Shown here one piece after another: positions 1-6,191 of a stretch of DNA of 8,730 nt (positions are counted from its first letter, which is position 1; each line of letters starts with the position of its first letter). This DNA comes from Chloroflexota bacterium (GTDB lineage: Bacteria; Chloroflexota; Chloroflexia; Chloroflexales; Kallotenuaceae): assembly GCA_019240175.1 (NCBI GenBank), contig JAFAYS010001123.1, positions 1 through 8,730 of the forward strand, read 5' to 3'. The position numbers were made by a program, and so were the translations under genes. The notes below the pieces were generated by a model. The model saw only the letters and a list, made by a program, of their open reading frames with translations. It was not told the origin of the DNA and made no database searches.

Positions 1-1334
1 CGTCCGTTGTGCTGGTACAGATCGCTCGATCCGGTCAGCCGGAAGGCTAGCTCGCCCACGCCGACGCTATCGCCGCGCCAGAACGAGCGCACGGCATCGC
101 GATATTTGCCGTTCCACTCGGCCCACAGCACCGGGAAGTTGCCGACCTGATAGCCGCCCTCGCCCACGTCCCACGGCTCCGCGATCAGTTTGACCTGCGA
201 GAGCACCGGGTCCTGGTGAATAATATCGAAGAACGATCCCAGCCGATCGACCTCGTGCAACTCGCGAGCCAGCGCCGAGGCCAGATCGAAGCGGAAGCCG
301 TCGACGTGCATTTCCAGCACCCAGTAGCGCAAGCTGTCCATGATCAGCTGAAGCACGCGCGGATGCTGCGCGTTCAGCGTGTTGCCGCAGCCGGTGTAGT
401 CCATGTAAAAGCGCGGCGCGTCCGGCACCAGGCGATAGTACGAGGCGTTGTCGATGCCACGAAACGAGAGCGTCGGCCGCAGGTGGTTGCCCTCGGCGGT
501 GTGGTTATACACCACGTCGAGAATTACCTCGATGCCGTGCGCGTGGAAGGTTTTGACCATCGCCTTGAACTCGCGCACCTGCTGGCCCTGCGATCCTGAG
601 CTAGAATAGCGCACGTCGGGCGCGAAGTAGCCGATTGTGTTATAGCCCCAGTAGTTCGACAGGCCGTTGTCGACCAGCACGCGATCGTTGACGAACTGAT
701 GCACCGGCAGCAGCTCGACCGCCGTCACGCCCAGCGCTTTGAGATAGTCGATCACGTCTGGGCTGGCCAGGCCGGCGTAGGTTCCGCGCAGCGGCTCCGG
801 CACGCTGGGATGCTGGCAGGTCATGCCTTTAACATGCATCTCGTAGATCACCGATTGGTGCAGCGGCGTGTTCGGATGCGCGTCGTCGCCCCAGTCGAAG
901 GCCGAGTCGATGACCACCGCTTTGGGCATACCCGGCGCGCTGTCGGCCTCGTCCGGCTCCAGATCTTCGTTCTTGCCGCCCAGCGGATAGCCCGACATCG
1001 CGTCGCTCCACGCAATCGTGCTGCTCAGCGCCTTGGCGTAGGGATCGATCAGCAGGTTATTGGGATTGAAGCGCATGCCGTACTCGGGCAGATACGGGCC
1101 GTGGACGCGGTAGCCGTAGAGCTGGCCGGGCTGAATGCCGGGCAGATAGCAGTGCCAGACATAATCGGTCTGCTCCGGCATCTTGACACGCAGCGTCTCC
1201 TTGCTCGGATCGTTGGCGTCGAACAAGCACAGCTCGACCGCCTCGGCATACTCCGAGAAGATCGCGAAGTTTACGCCTTCGCCGTCCCAGGTTGCGCCCA
1301 GCGGATAGGGTTTACCGGGCCATACTTTGGTCAT
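1..1334 (-). CDS. treX: Glycogen debranching enzyme, GlgX/TreX type (isoamylase family, GH13), C-terminal part cut off by the window edge
   Basis: A debranching enzyme that hydrolyses alpha-1,6 branch points of glycogen-like glucans in the cytoplasm. My translation from the ATG at 1334 stays open to base 1 (444 codons; the family is usually about 650-750 residues). The N-terminus (PGKPYPLGATWDGEGVNFAI, then VELCLFD) is typical of GlgX/TreX and begins a CBM48-like beta domain at about residues 5-110. GH13 motifs follow: DVVYNHT at 273-279, DYTGCGNTLN at about 312-321, GFRFDLA at 346-352 with nucleophile Asp350, and AEPWD at 385-389 with acid/base Glu386. The fourth GH13 region (a His-Asp pair) would lie past the edge. 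The start is supported by AAGGA 8 nt upstream and overlaps the treY end by 23 nt. Standing directly behind treY, it probably serves as TreX, supplying linear maltooligosaccharides for trehalose synthesis. A general GlgX role in glycogen breakdown cannot be excluded, so the symbol treX rests on context. Confidence 0.95.
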   Translation of the reverse strand, partial: MTKVWPGKPYPLGATWDGEGVNFAIFSEYAEAVELCLFDANDPSKETLRVKMPEQTDYVWHCYLPGIQPGQLYGYRVHGPYLPEYGMRFNPNNLLIDPYAKALSSTIAWSDAMSGYPLGGKNEDLEPDEADSAPGMPKAVVIDSAFDWGDDAHPNTPLHQSVIYEMHVKGMTCQHPSVPEPLRGTYAGLASPDVIDYLKALGVTAVELLPVHQFVNDRVLVDNGLSNYWGYNTIGYFAPDVRYSSSGSQGQQVREFKAMVKTFHAHGIEVILDVVYNHTAEGNHLRPTLSFRGIDNASYYRLVPDAPRFYMDYTGCGNTLNAQHPRVLQLIMDSLRYWVLEMHVDGFRFDLASALARELHEVDRLGSFFDIIHQDPVLSQVKLIAEPWDVGEGGYQVGNFPVLWAEWNGKYRDAVRSFWRGDSVGVGELAFRLTGSSDLYQHNG

Positions 1335-4300
1335 GAGAAGATTCCTTGATAAGTAGTGCTACAGGCAGATCGGCAAAGACCGATGCCAGCTGCAATCCGC
1401 GCTGGCCGTTCTGCTCGCCGATCGTGATTCGTTGATTGGTGAAGAGCTGCCGGTAGGTCGTGCCTGGCTCCGCGTCGGGCAGCACCAGCAGATCGCCGCC
1501 CCACGCGTCGCCAAGCGGCGCGCCATCCTCGCTTGCCAGCCGCGTCACCAGCCGGGGCGCAACCACGATGATCTCGGCGTCTTCGTGGCGACGCGCAAAG
1601 GCGATCACTTGCTCGGCGTGCGCTCCCTGCGCTTCCAGCGATACGTAGCTGCCCTCGGCAAAGAGCGCGGGACTTTCCCGGCGCAGCCGCAGCGTGCGCT
1701 CAGTCAGATACAGCTTGACGCAGCCGTCGGCTTTGTTCGCGAGCAGCTCACGGGCAAATGCGGCCATGTCAGCCGACTCAGCGCGCGTGCGCTCGTCCAG
1801 CGATTTGAGCATCGCAGCGTGCCGGGCATAATCGACCGGGCGGCGGTTGTCGGGATCGACCAGGCTGAGATCCCAGGTCTCGTTGCCCTGGTAGATATCG
1901 GGAACGCCCGGCGCGGTCAGCTTGAGCAGCGTCTGCGACAGCGCGTTGAACACGCCGTAGTGCGCGATCTTGGCGGCAAAGACCCGGAAGTCGGCCAGAA
2001 ACGCGTTGGCCGGCGTATTTTCCAGGATGCGCGCCACAAACGTGCTGACGGCAGCGTCCCACTCCTGGTTGGGATTGACCCAGCTGGTGTTGGTTTTGGC
2101 CTCTTTGAGCGCCTTTAGCATGTACTCCTGCATGCGCCCGACGAACTCGGCGTGCGTCTGCTCGTTCATTTCTTCAAACGGCCACGCGCCCAGCAGCGTC
2201 TGGTAGAGCAGATATTCCTCGTTGCGATCCGGCGCGGACCTGCCGCCGACCTTGGTCTTGTGCTTGCGATTGAAGCGGCTCCAGCGACTCAGCGCGCCGC
2301 GCCACTCTTTGGGCAGCTCGCTCAGCACATCGATGCGCGCGCGCACATCTTCCGAGCGCTTGGTGTCGTGCGTCGAGGTAGTCAGCATCGTATGCGTCCA
2401 GCGCTTCAGCCGCTCCTGATTGGCGCGGTGGAAGGTCGTGACGTCGGTGCCGAACTGCTGGGGCTCGCCGCCGACCTCATTGAGCGAGATCAGCCGGTTG
2501 TAGATGTAGAAGGCGGTATCTTCCAGGCCCTTCGCCATCACCGGACCGGTCACCTGCTGGAATTTCTGCACCCAGTCCTGCTGCATCCGGCGATCTTCCT
2601 CGTCGGCGGTGCCGGGATAGCGCAGCAGCAGCACGTCGCGAATGAAGTCAAAGATCGATGGATCGGTGACCTGGCTGCGCTTCTTGGCACAGGAGATCGC
2701 GGTCTCGATGTACTGCTTCTCGCCCGGCGGCACTACGCCATCGGCGATGTAGGTGCGATAGATCGGGAAGCAGGCGATTACCTCGCGCAGGGCAAAGCGC
2801 AGCGCATTGAGCGTAAAGTCGCGCATGTAGCGGTTGCGCTCGGCGATGCGGCTAAGCTGGTTCGACAGCACGTTGATCTCGCTGACCAGCGCGATCAGCA
2901 TGACCTGACGTTTTTTGGCCATGATCAGATCGGTGAAGTTGGTCTGATCCGCATAAAACTTGTGGTAGATCGCGTCGAAGGCTTTGGCGTTGGCGCTATC
3001 CACAAACAGGCCGTTGACCAGATTCAGAAACTCGTAGCCGCTGGTGCCGTCGACGGGCCAGGCATTGGGCAAGCTCTCGTTGTGGCCGAGAATCTTTTCG
3101 ACGACAACATACAGCGGTCGGGCGGCCAGGCTGTGCGGATCGTCGCGATAGGCCGCGTGATACTGCTCGATCAGCTGCGGCTCGATCTCTTCCCAGCTGT
3201 CGTCGTCGCCGTCGAAGTGCTGGCGGGCGAGCGTCAGGATCGTATGCAGCTGGAGGTTGCGGAAATAGCGCGCCGGGTCCCACAAACCATCGGGATGGTC
3301 GATGCGCAGCCCATTGACGCTGCCGTCGGTCAGCAGCCGCAGAATCAGCTTGTGCGTTCCCGCGAAGACATCGGGCTGCTCCATGCGGATCGCCGCCAGG
3401 TCGTTGATGTCGAAGAAGCGCCGGTAGTTGATCTCTTCAGCCGCGACGCGCCAGTAGGCCAGGCGGTAGGCCTGCGCTCGCACCAGCCCATCCAGCCGAT
3501 CGAAGGAGCGCGCGTCGCCGGGCGTGCCATTGTAAATCTCGGTCGCGCGGCTGATCGCCTCCGCCATCGTGGCATCGGACTCGCTGAGCGCGTTGAGGCG
3601 GCGCTTGATGATCTCTTTTTCGCGCTGGCGCTCGGCGCTCTTCTCTGGATCGATCTCGGTGCGCGACGGCAGATGGCTCAGCGCGGTCATAATGCTTTGC
3701 AGCTCCAGCCGCGAGTTTTCGGCGGCCTCCTGCTCCTGCGCGATCTCGTGAACCAGCTCAAGGATCTGCAAATAGGTTCCCGGCGCGAGCGGCAGCTGGG
3801 TCTCGTAGTAGCTCAGGAAGAACGCGCCGCCGCTGTAGGAAAGCTGCAGCTCCTGGTTTTCCAGCACCTGACCGTACTGCGCGCCAAGGATCGGCAGCAG
3901 CACCTGATTGGCCATCTCTTGCTTGAGCGGCTGCCAGTCGATATCGAACCAGGTGGCGTAGGGCGACGACGGGCCGTTTTCCAGCACGTCCTGCCAGTAC
4001 TCGTTGCCAGCCTGCGCAATGCCCATGTGATTGGGCACGGTGTCCAGGATCTGGCCCATGCCGTGCTCGTGCAGCGTGCGCACAAACTCCTGGTACTCTT
4101 CTTCCGAGCCGATCGCCGGATTCAGCGAGTTATGATCGCAAATATCGTAGCCGTGCATACTGTCGGGCCGGGCACGAAAGTACGGCGACGCGTAAATGTG
4201 GCTGATGCCAAGTGCTTTGAGGTACGGGATCTGCGCCTGTGCGTCTTTGAAGGTAAACGTGCGGTTGAATTGCAACCGATAGGTCGCTGTTGGAACCTGA

Positions 4301-4365
4301 CGCAGCCGAGCAAGATCGGCCTGGATCGCATCCCATACGGACATGACGCTACTGTCGATTGCCAT
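1312..4365 (-). CDS. treY: Maltooligosyl trehalose synthase (TreY, GH13 family)
   Basis: Cytoplasmic intramolecular transglycosylase (EC 5.4.99.15). It converts the reducing-end alpha-1,4 bond of maltooligosaccharides into an alpha,alpha-1,1 bond, giving maltooligosyl trehalose for TreZ. The 1017-residue protein opens with the TreY signature VPTATYRLQF (24-33), YLKALGISHIYASPYF (48-63) and HGYDICDHNSLNP (71-83). Catalytic regions are DTVPNH at 108-113, GLRIDHPDG at 352-360 (nucleophile Asp356), VVEKILG at 421-427 (acid/base Glu423) and TSTHDTKRSEDVRAR at 663-677 (His666-Asp667). GVPDIYQG lies at 820-827. A charged helical insert is at about 205-275. The length is at the upper end for the family. 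The ATG at 4365 is the first in frame, but the nearest GAGGA (4381-4385) is 15 nt away, so Met8 (4344) remains a possible start. The last residues overlap treX. No broken motif is seen. Confidence 0.97.
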   Translation of the reverse strand: MAIDSSVMSVWDAIQADLARLRQVPTATYRLQFNRTFTFKDAQAQIPYLKALGISHIYASPYFRARPDSMHGYDICDHNSLNPAIGSEEEYQEFVRTLHEHGMGQILDTVPNHMGIAQAGNEYWQDVLENGPSSPYATWFDIDWQPLKQEMANQVLLPILGAQYGQVLENQELQLSYSGGAFFLSYYETQLPLAPGTYLQILELVHEIAQEQEAAENSRLELQSIMTALSHLPSRTEIDPEKSAERQREKEIIKRRLNALSESDATMAEAISRATEIYNGTPGDARSFDRLDGLVRAQAYRLAYWRVAAEEINYRRFFDINDLAAIRMEQPDVFAGTHKLILRLLTDGSVNGLRIDHPDGLWDPARYFRNLQLHTILTLARQHFDGDDDSWEEIEPQLIEQYHAAYRDDPHSLAARPLYVVVEKILGHNESLPNAWPVDGTSGYEFLNLVNGLFVDSANAKAFDAIYHKFYADQTNFTDLIMAKKRQVMLIALVSEINVLSNQLSRIAERNRYMRDFTLNALRFALREVIACFPIYRTYIADGVVPPGEKQYIETAISCAKKRSQVTDPSIFDFIRDVLLLRYPGTADEEDRRMQQDWVQKFQQVTGPVMAKGLEDTAFYIYNRLISLNEVGGEPQQFGTDVTTFHRANQERLKRWTHTMLTTSTHDTKRSEDVRARIDVLSELPKEWRGALSRWSRFNRKHKTKVGGRSAPDRNEEYLLYQTLLGAWPFEEMNEQTHAEFVGRMQEYMLKALKEAKTNTSWVNPNQEWDAAVSTFVARILENTPANAFLADFRVFAAKIAHYGVFNALSQTLLKLTAPGVPDIYQGNETWDLSLVDPDNRRPVDYARHAAMLKSLDERTRAESADMAAFARELLANKADGCVKLYLTERTLRLRRESPALFAEGSYVSLEAQGAHAEQVIAFARRHEDAEIIVVAPRLVTRLASEDGAPLGDAWGGDLLVLPDAEPGTTYRQLFTNQRITIGEQNGQRGLQLASVFADLPVALLIKESSHDQSMAR
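1343..1347 (-). promoter_or_regulatory. Shine-Dalgarno site of treX inside the treY coding region
   Basis: The minus strand reads AAGGA, then 8 nt, then the ATG at 1334. The site lies within the last codons of treY. It fixes the treX start and suggests that treX is translated from the treY message, with coupling between the two. Confidence 0.7.
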
Positions 4366-4454
4366 AAATATGTCTGTATATCCTCATCTAGTGAGCCTAC
4401 TCGTTTCGGCGCACAGCGGTGAGCTGGCGGATCGATAACGATGCTCAGGAACGT

Positions 4455-4460
4455 TTTATA
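4455..4460 (-). promoter_or_regulatory. Candidate -10 element of the treY promoter
   Basis: The minus strand reads TATAAA, five of six matches to the bacterial -10 consensus, about 90 nt before the treY ATG. The sequence 17 nt upstream (CCACTT) is a poor -35, so the promoter, if real, would probably need an activator. It would leave a leader of about 80 nt. Judged by eye only. Confidence 0.35.
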
Positions 4461-4488
4461 GGTGTTGACGCAGTTTGAAGTGGCGACA

Positions 4489-4508
4489 GTGCCGTTCGTG
4501 TGCCGTTC
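4489..4508 (-). promoter_or_regulatory. Two direct repeats GAACGGCAC with 11-nt period upstream of treY (candidate activator site)
   Basis: On the minus strand GAACGGCAC occurs at 4508-4500 and again at 4497-4489, exactly 11 nt apart. The pair lies just upstream of the weak -35 position of the candidate treY promoter, 28 nt before its TATAAA. Tandem sites with an 11-nt period are the usual layout for OmpR/PhoB-family response regulators. The regulator here is unknown. Confidence 0.4.
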
Positions 4509-4516
4509 ATATCTCT

Positions 4517-4535
4517 AGCAGGAAGCGTGCCTGCT
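4517..4535. repeat. Short inverted repeat AGCAGG/CCTGCT
   Basis: Two 6-nt arms (4517-4522 and 4530-4535) pair perfectly around a 7-nt loop. It sits just upstream of the GAACGGCAC direct repeats. It has no T-run, so it is not an intrinsic terminator. It may be an operator half-site pair or chance. Confidence 0.35.
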
Positions 4536-4741
4536 GAGTACTCCCCATTGCCCGACCGGCGTGGCTCGCTTCTATGCGCTCCACCTTACGTTCTTTATTC
4601 TGAGCTTAATCATACCATAGCTGGAAGATTGAGCTGTGCGGCGCGTGGGAATAGGTTGCTAGCGTCTTTTAATTAGTAAATTGATGCAATGTTTCGTTAT
4701 TTATAAGATGTTATTCGATAACCAGTTTGCCGGGGATTGAT

Positions 4742-4774
4742 ATTTTTGGGGCGTATGCAATACGCCCCAAAAAT
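4742..4774. repeat. Palindromic repeat, copy 1 (15-bp perfect stem)
   Basis: The arms 4742-4756 and 4760-4774 are perfectly complementary around the loop GCA. The core is GGGGCGTAT, GCA, ATACGCCCC, extended by an A/T-run on each side. The stem begins with ATTTTT and ends with AAAAAT on both strands, so neither strand has a T-run after the stem. It looks like a dispersed intergenic palindrome (REP-like) rather than a terminator. Confidence 0.8.
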
Positions 4775-4865
4775 CTGTTGAAACAATGAAGCTATTGCTC
4801 TATCCATTGACTTCACCAAAGTCATGATTGTATGCATTTGTTCGATCTTTTCGCACCTGTTCGTA

Positions 4866-4886
4866 GGGGCGTATTGCATACGCCCC
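4866..4886. repeat. Palindromic repeat, copy 2 (9-bp stem, opposite orientation)
   Basis: The core is GGGGCGTAT, TGC, ATACGCCCC: the same 9-bp arms as copy 1, but with the loop reverse-complemented. This copy is therefore inverted relative to copy 1, with 97 nt between the cores. It is preceded by GTA, giving the form GTAGGGGCG. The match does not extend into the A/T flanks of copy 1. Confidence 0.8.
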
Positions 4887-4922
4887 GGATCTACGTGCTC
4901 CAAAATATTTCTCTGACGCTCC

Positions 4923-4952
4923 TTAAAACGAAAGAACAGGGCCTCGTCGCCC
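4923..4952 (-). terminator. Weak candidate terminator downstream of serC
   Basis: On the minus strand, 37 nt past the serC stop, GGGC-GACGAG-GCCC forms a short 4-5 bp GC stem. It is followed by a T-rich stretch (TGTTCTTTCGTTTT). The stem is short and the T-run is interrupted, so this is only a candidate. Confidence 0.3.
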
Positions 4953-4989
4953 CGCTCTCCTCTGTGCGTCTATGCGCGCCTGGGTTGTT

Positions 4990-6075
4990 TTAGCCGTTGT
5001 GGCGGGCGAACTCCTGCATAAAGCTCGCCAGCGCCTCGCAGCCCTCTTGATCCATCGCGTTATAGATCGAGGCGCGAATACCGCCGACCGAGCGATGGCC
5101 GGCCAGGCCGATCATGTCGGCGGCTGTGGCCTCTGTGACGAACTGTTTCTCCAGCGCCTCGCTCGGCAGGCGGAAGGTCACATTCATCAGCGAGCGGCTG
5201 TCGAGCGCGGCATGACCACGATAAAATCCGCCGCTGTTGTCGATCGCGGCATAGATCGCGCTGGCCTTGCGCTCGTTGCGCTGCGCCATGCCTTCGAGCC
5301 CGCCGCTGTCTTCGATCCAGCCCAGCACCAGGTTGAGCAGATACACGCCGAAGCTGGGCGGCGTGTTGTAAAGCGAGTTGTTCTTGGCGTAGGTGGCGTA
5401 GCGCAGCATCGTCGGCGGCGTTTTGGCGGCGGTCTCCATCCAGCTTTGGCGGATCAGCACAGCCGTGACGCCGGACGGCCCCAGGTTTTTCTGCGCGCCC
5501 GCGTAGATCAGATCGAACTTGGTCGCGTCAAACGGGCGCGACAAAATATCGCTGCTCATGTCGGCTACCAGCGGACGATCGCCGACCTCGGGCCAGTCGT
5601 GCCACTGGACGCCGTGGATTGTCTCGTTGGAGGTCATGTGGACATAAGCCGGATTGTCGCTGAGGTGGATCTCCTCGGGGAGTGGGATGCGGCAATAGTG
5701 CTCGGTCTCGGTGCTGGCGGCCTCGTGGACCTTGCCGATCTTGGCGGCTTCTTCCTTGGCTTTCTCCGACCAGGAACCGGTCATCAGCAGATCGACGGTG
5801 CCGTTGGCGGGCAAGAAGTTGAGCGGCACCATCGCGAACTGCAGGCTCGCGCCGCCTTGAATGAACAGCACGCGGTAGCTTTCGTCGAGCTTGAGCAGCC
5901 GCTTGAAGCGGGTCTCGGCCTCGGCGTTGATCGCCTCGTACTCCTTGGAGCGGTGGCTCATCTCCATCACGGAGATCCCACGGCCCCCGTAGTCCAGCAA
6001 CTCCTGCTGCGCGCGTTCGAGCACCGGACGCGGCAAGATCGCCGGCCCGGCGTTGAAGTTATACACCTTAGTCAT
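4990..6075 (-). CDS. serC: Phosphoserine aminotransferase (SerC, class V PLP aminotransferase)
   Basis: Cytoplasmic PLP enzyme (EC 2.6.1.52) that transfers an amino group from glutamate to 3-phosphohydroxypyruvate in serine biosynthesis. Related enzymes also act in vitamin B6 synthesis. At 361 residues it has the normal family length. It starts with the family signature YNFNAGPAILP (5-15). GGAS at 74-77 and Trp102 fit the cofactor pocket, Asp172 lies in ADMSSD, and the Schiff-base lysine is Lys196 in YAGAQKNLGPSG. HRSVGGIRASIYNA at 327-340 carries the substrate-binding His and Arg residues. AAGGAG stands 10 nt before the ATG. The gene lies 116 nt behind the cyclase gene on the same strand. 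No serA or serB is in the window. All key residues are present. The gene uses no TTA, CTA or TCA codons. Confidence 0.98.
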   Translation of the reverse strand: MTKVYNFNAGPAILPRPVLERAQQELLDYGGRGISVMEMSHRSKEYEAINAEAETRFKRLLKLDESYRVLFIQGGASLQFAMVPLNFLPANGTVDLLMTGSWSEKAKEEAAKIGKVHEAASTETEHYCRIPLPEEIHLSDNPAYVHMTSNETIHGVQWHDWPEVGDRPLVADMSSDILSRPFDATKFDLIYAGAQKNLGPSGVTAVLIRQSWMETAAKTPPTMLRYATYAKNNSLYNTPPSFGVYLLNLVLGWIEDSGGLEGMAQRNERKASAIYAAIDNSGGFYRGHAALDSRSLMNVTFRLPSEALEKQFVTEATAADMIGLAGHRSVGGIRASIYNAMDQEGCEALASFMQEFARHNG

Positions 6076-6085
6076 TGCGCATATG

Positions 6086-6091
6086 CTCCTT
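6086..6091 (-). promoter_or_regulatory. Shine-Dalgarno site of serC
   Basis: The minus strand reads AAGGAG, 10 nt before the ATG at 6075. It is a near-consensus site and supports this start. Confidence 0.7.
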
Positions 6092-6113
6092 GATAGGCGG
6101 TTTGCATCGCTCT

Positions 6114-6119
6114 ACTATA
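6114..6119 (-). promoter_or_regulatory. Possible -10 element for serC
   Basis: The minus strand reads TATAGT (five of six consensus matches) 38 nt before the serC ATG. I see no good -35 at 16-18 nt spacing. If it is not used, serC would depend on read-through from the cyclase gene, since no terminator is visible in the 116-nt gap. Confidence 0.25.
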
Positions 6120-6191
6120 CCGCTATTCTTGGTGTGCATGCGCCGCAGCAAGCTTCGATTCGGGAATCGCCGGTGAGCATGGAACGTGTCG

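Larger units (their letters stand above)
4366..4989. other. Non-coding gap between serC and treY, partly AT-rich
   Basis: No credible gene is present in these 624 bases. From about 4660 to 4865 the base composition shifts strongly to A and T, unlike the GC-rich genes on either side. The gap holds a candidate terminator behind serC, two oppositely oriented palindromes, a 6-bp hairpin at 4808-4824 (TGACTT/AAGTCA, loop of 5), another 6-bp hairpin at 4517-4535, and a promoter-like region for treY at 4455-4508. A short open frame on the minus strand (4903-4697) runs through both palindromes and has no recognisable protein character. Confidence 0.75.

Noticed and set aside
2152..4422. A 756-codon open frame on the plus strand opposite treY
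   Set aside because: It shares the codon register of treY and stays open because treY avoids TTA, CTA and TCA. Its product has no recognisable motif, while treY has a complete set of catalytic motifs.
4742..4886. The palindromes as intrinsic terminators for serC
   Set aside because: Neither strand has a T-run after the stem. Copy 1 ends in A-runs and copy 2 in GG or TA, so they do not fit the terminator pattern.
4697..4903. A 68-codon open frame on the minus strand in the serC-treY gap
   Set aside because: It runs through both palindromic repeats, lies in AT-rich non-coding DNA, and has no ribosome binding site or domain that I can see.
6076..6086. GCATATGCGCA shared between the serC leader (minus strand) and the transporter promoter (8332-8342)
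   Set aside because: An 11-nt match between two places in about 8.7 kb is expected by chance many times over, and the flanks do not match.
4972..6093. A 373-codon open frame on the plus strand opposite serC
   Set aside because: Same antisense-register effect. serC has all expected family residues, and the antisense product resembles no family I know.
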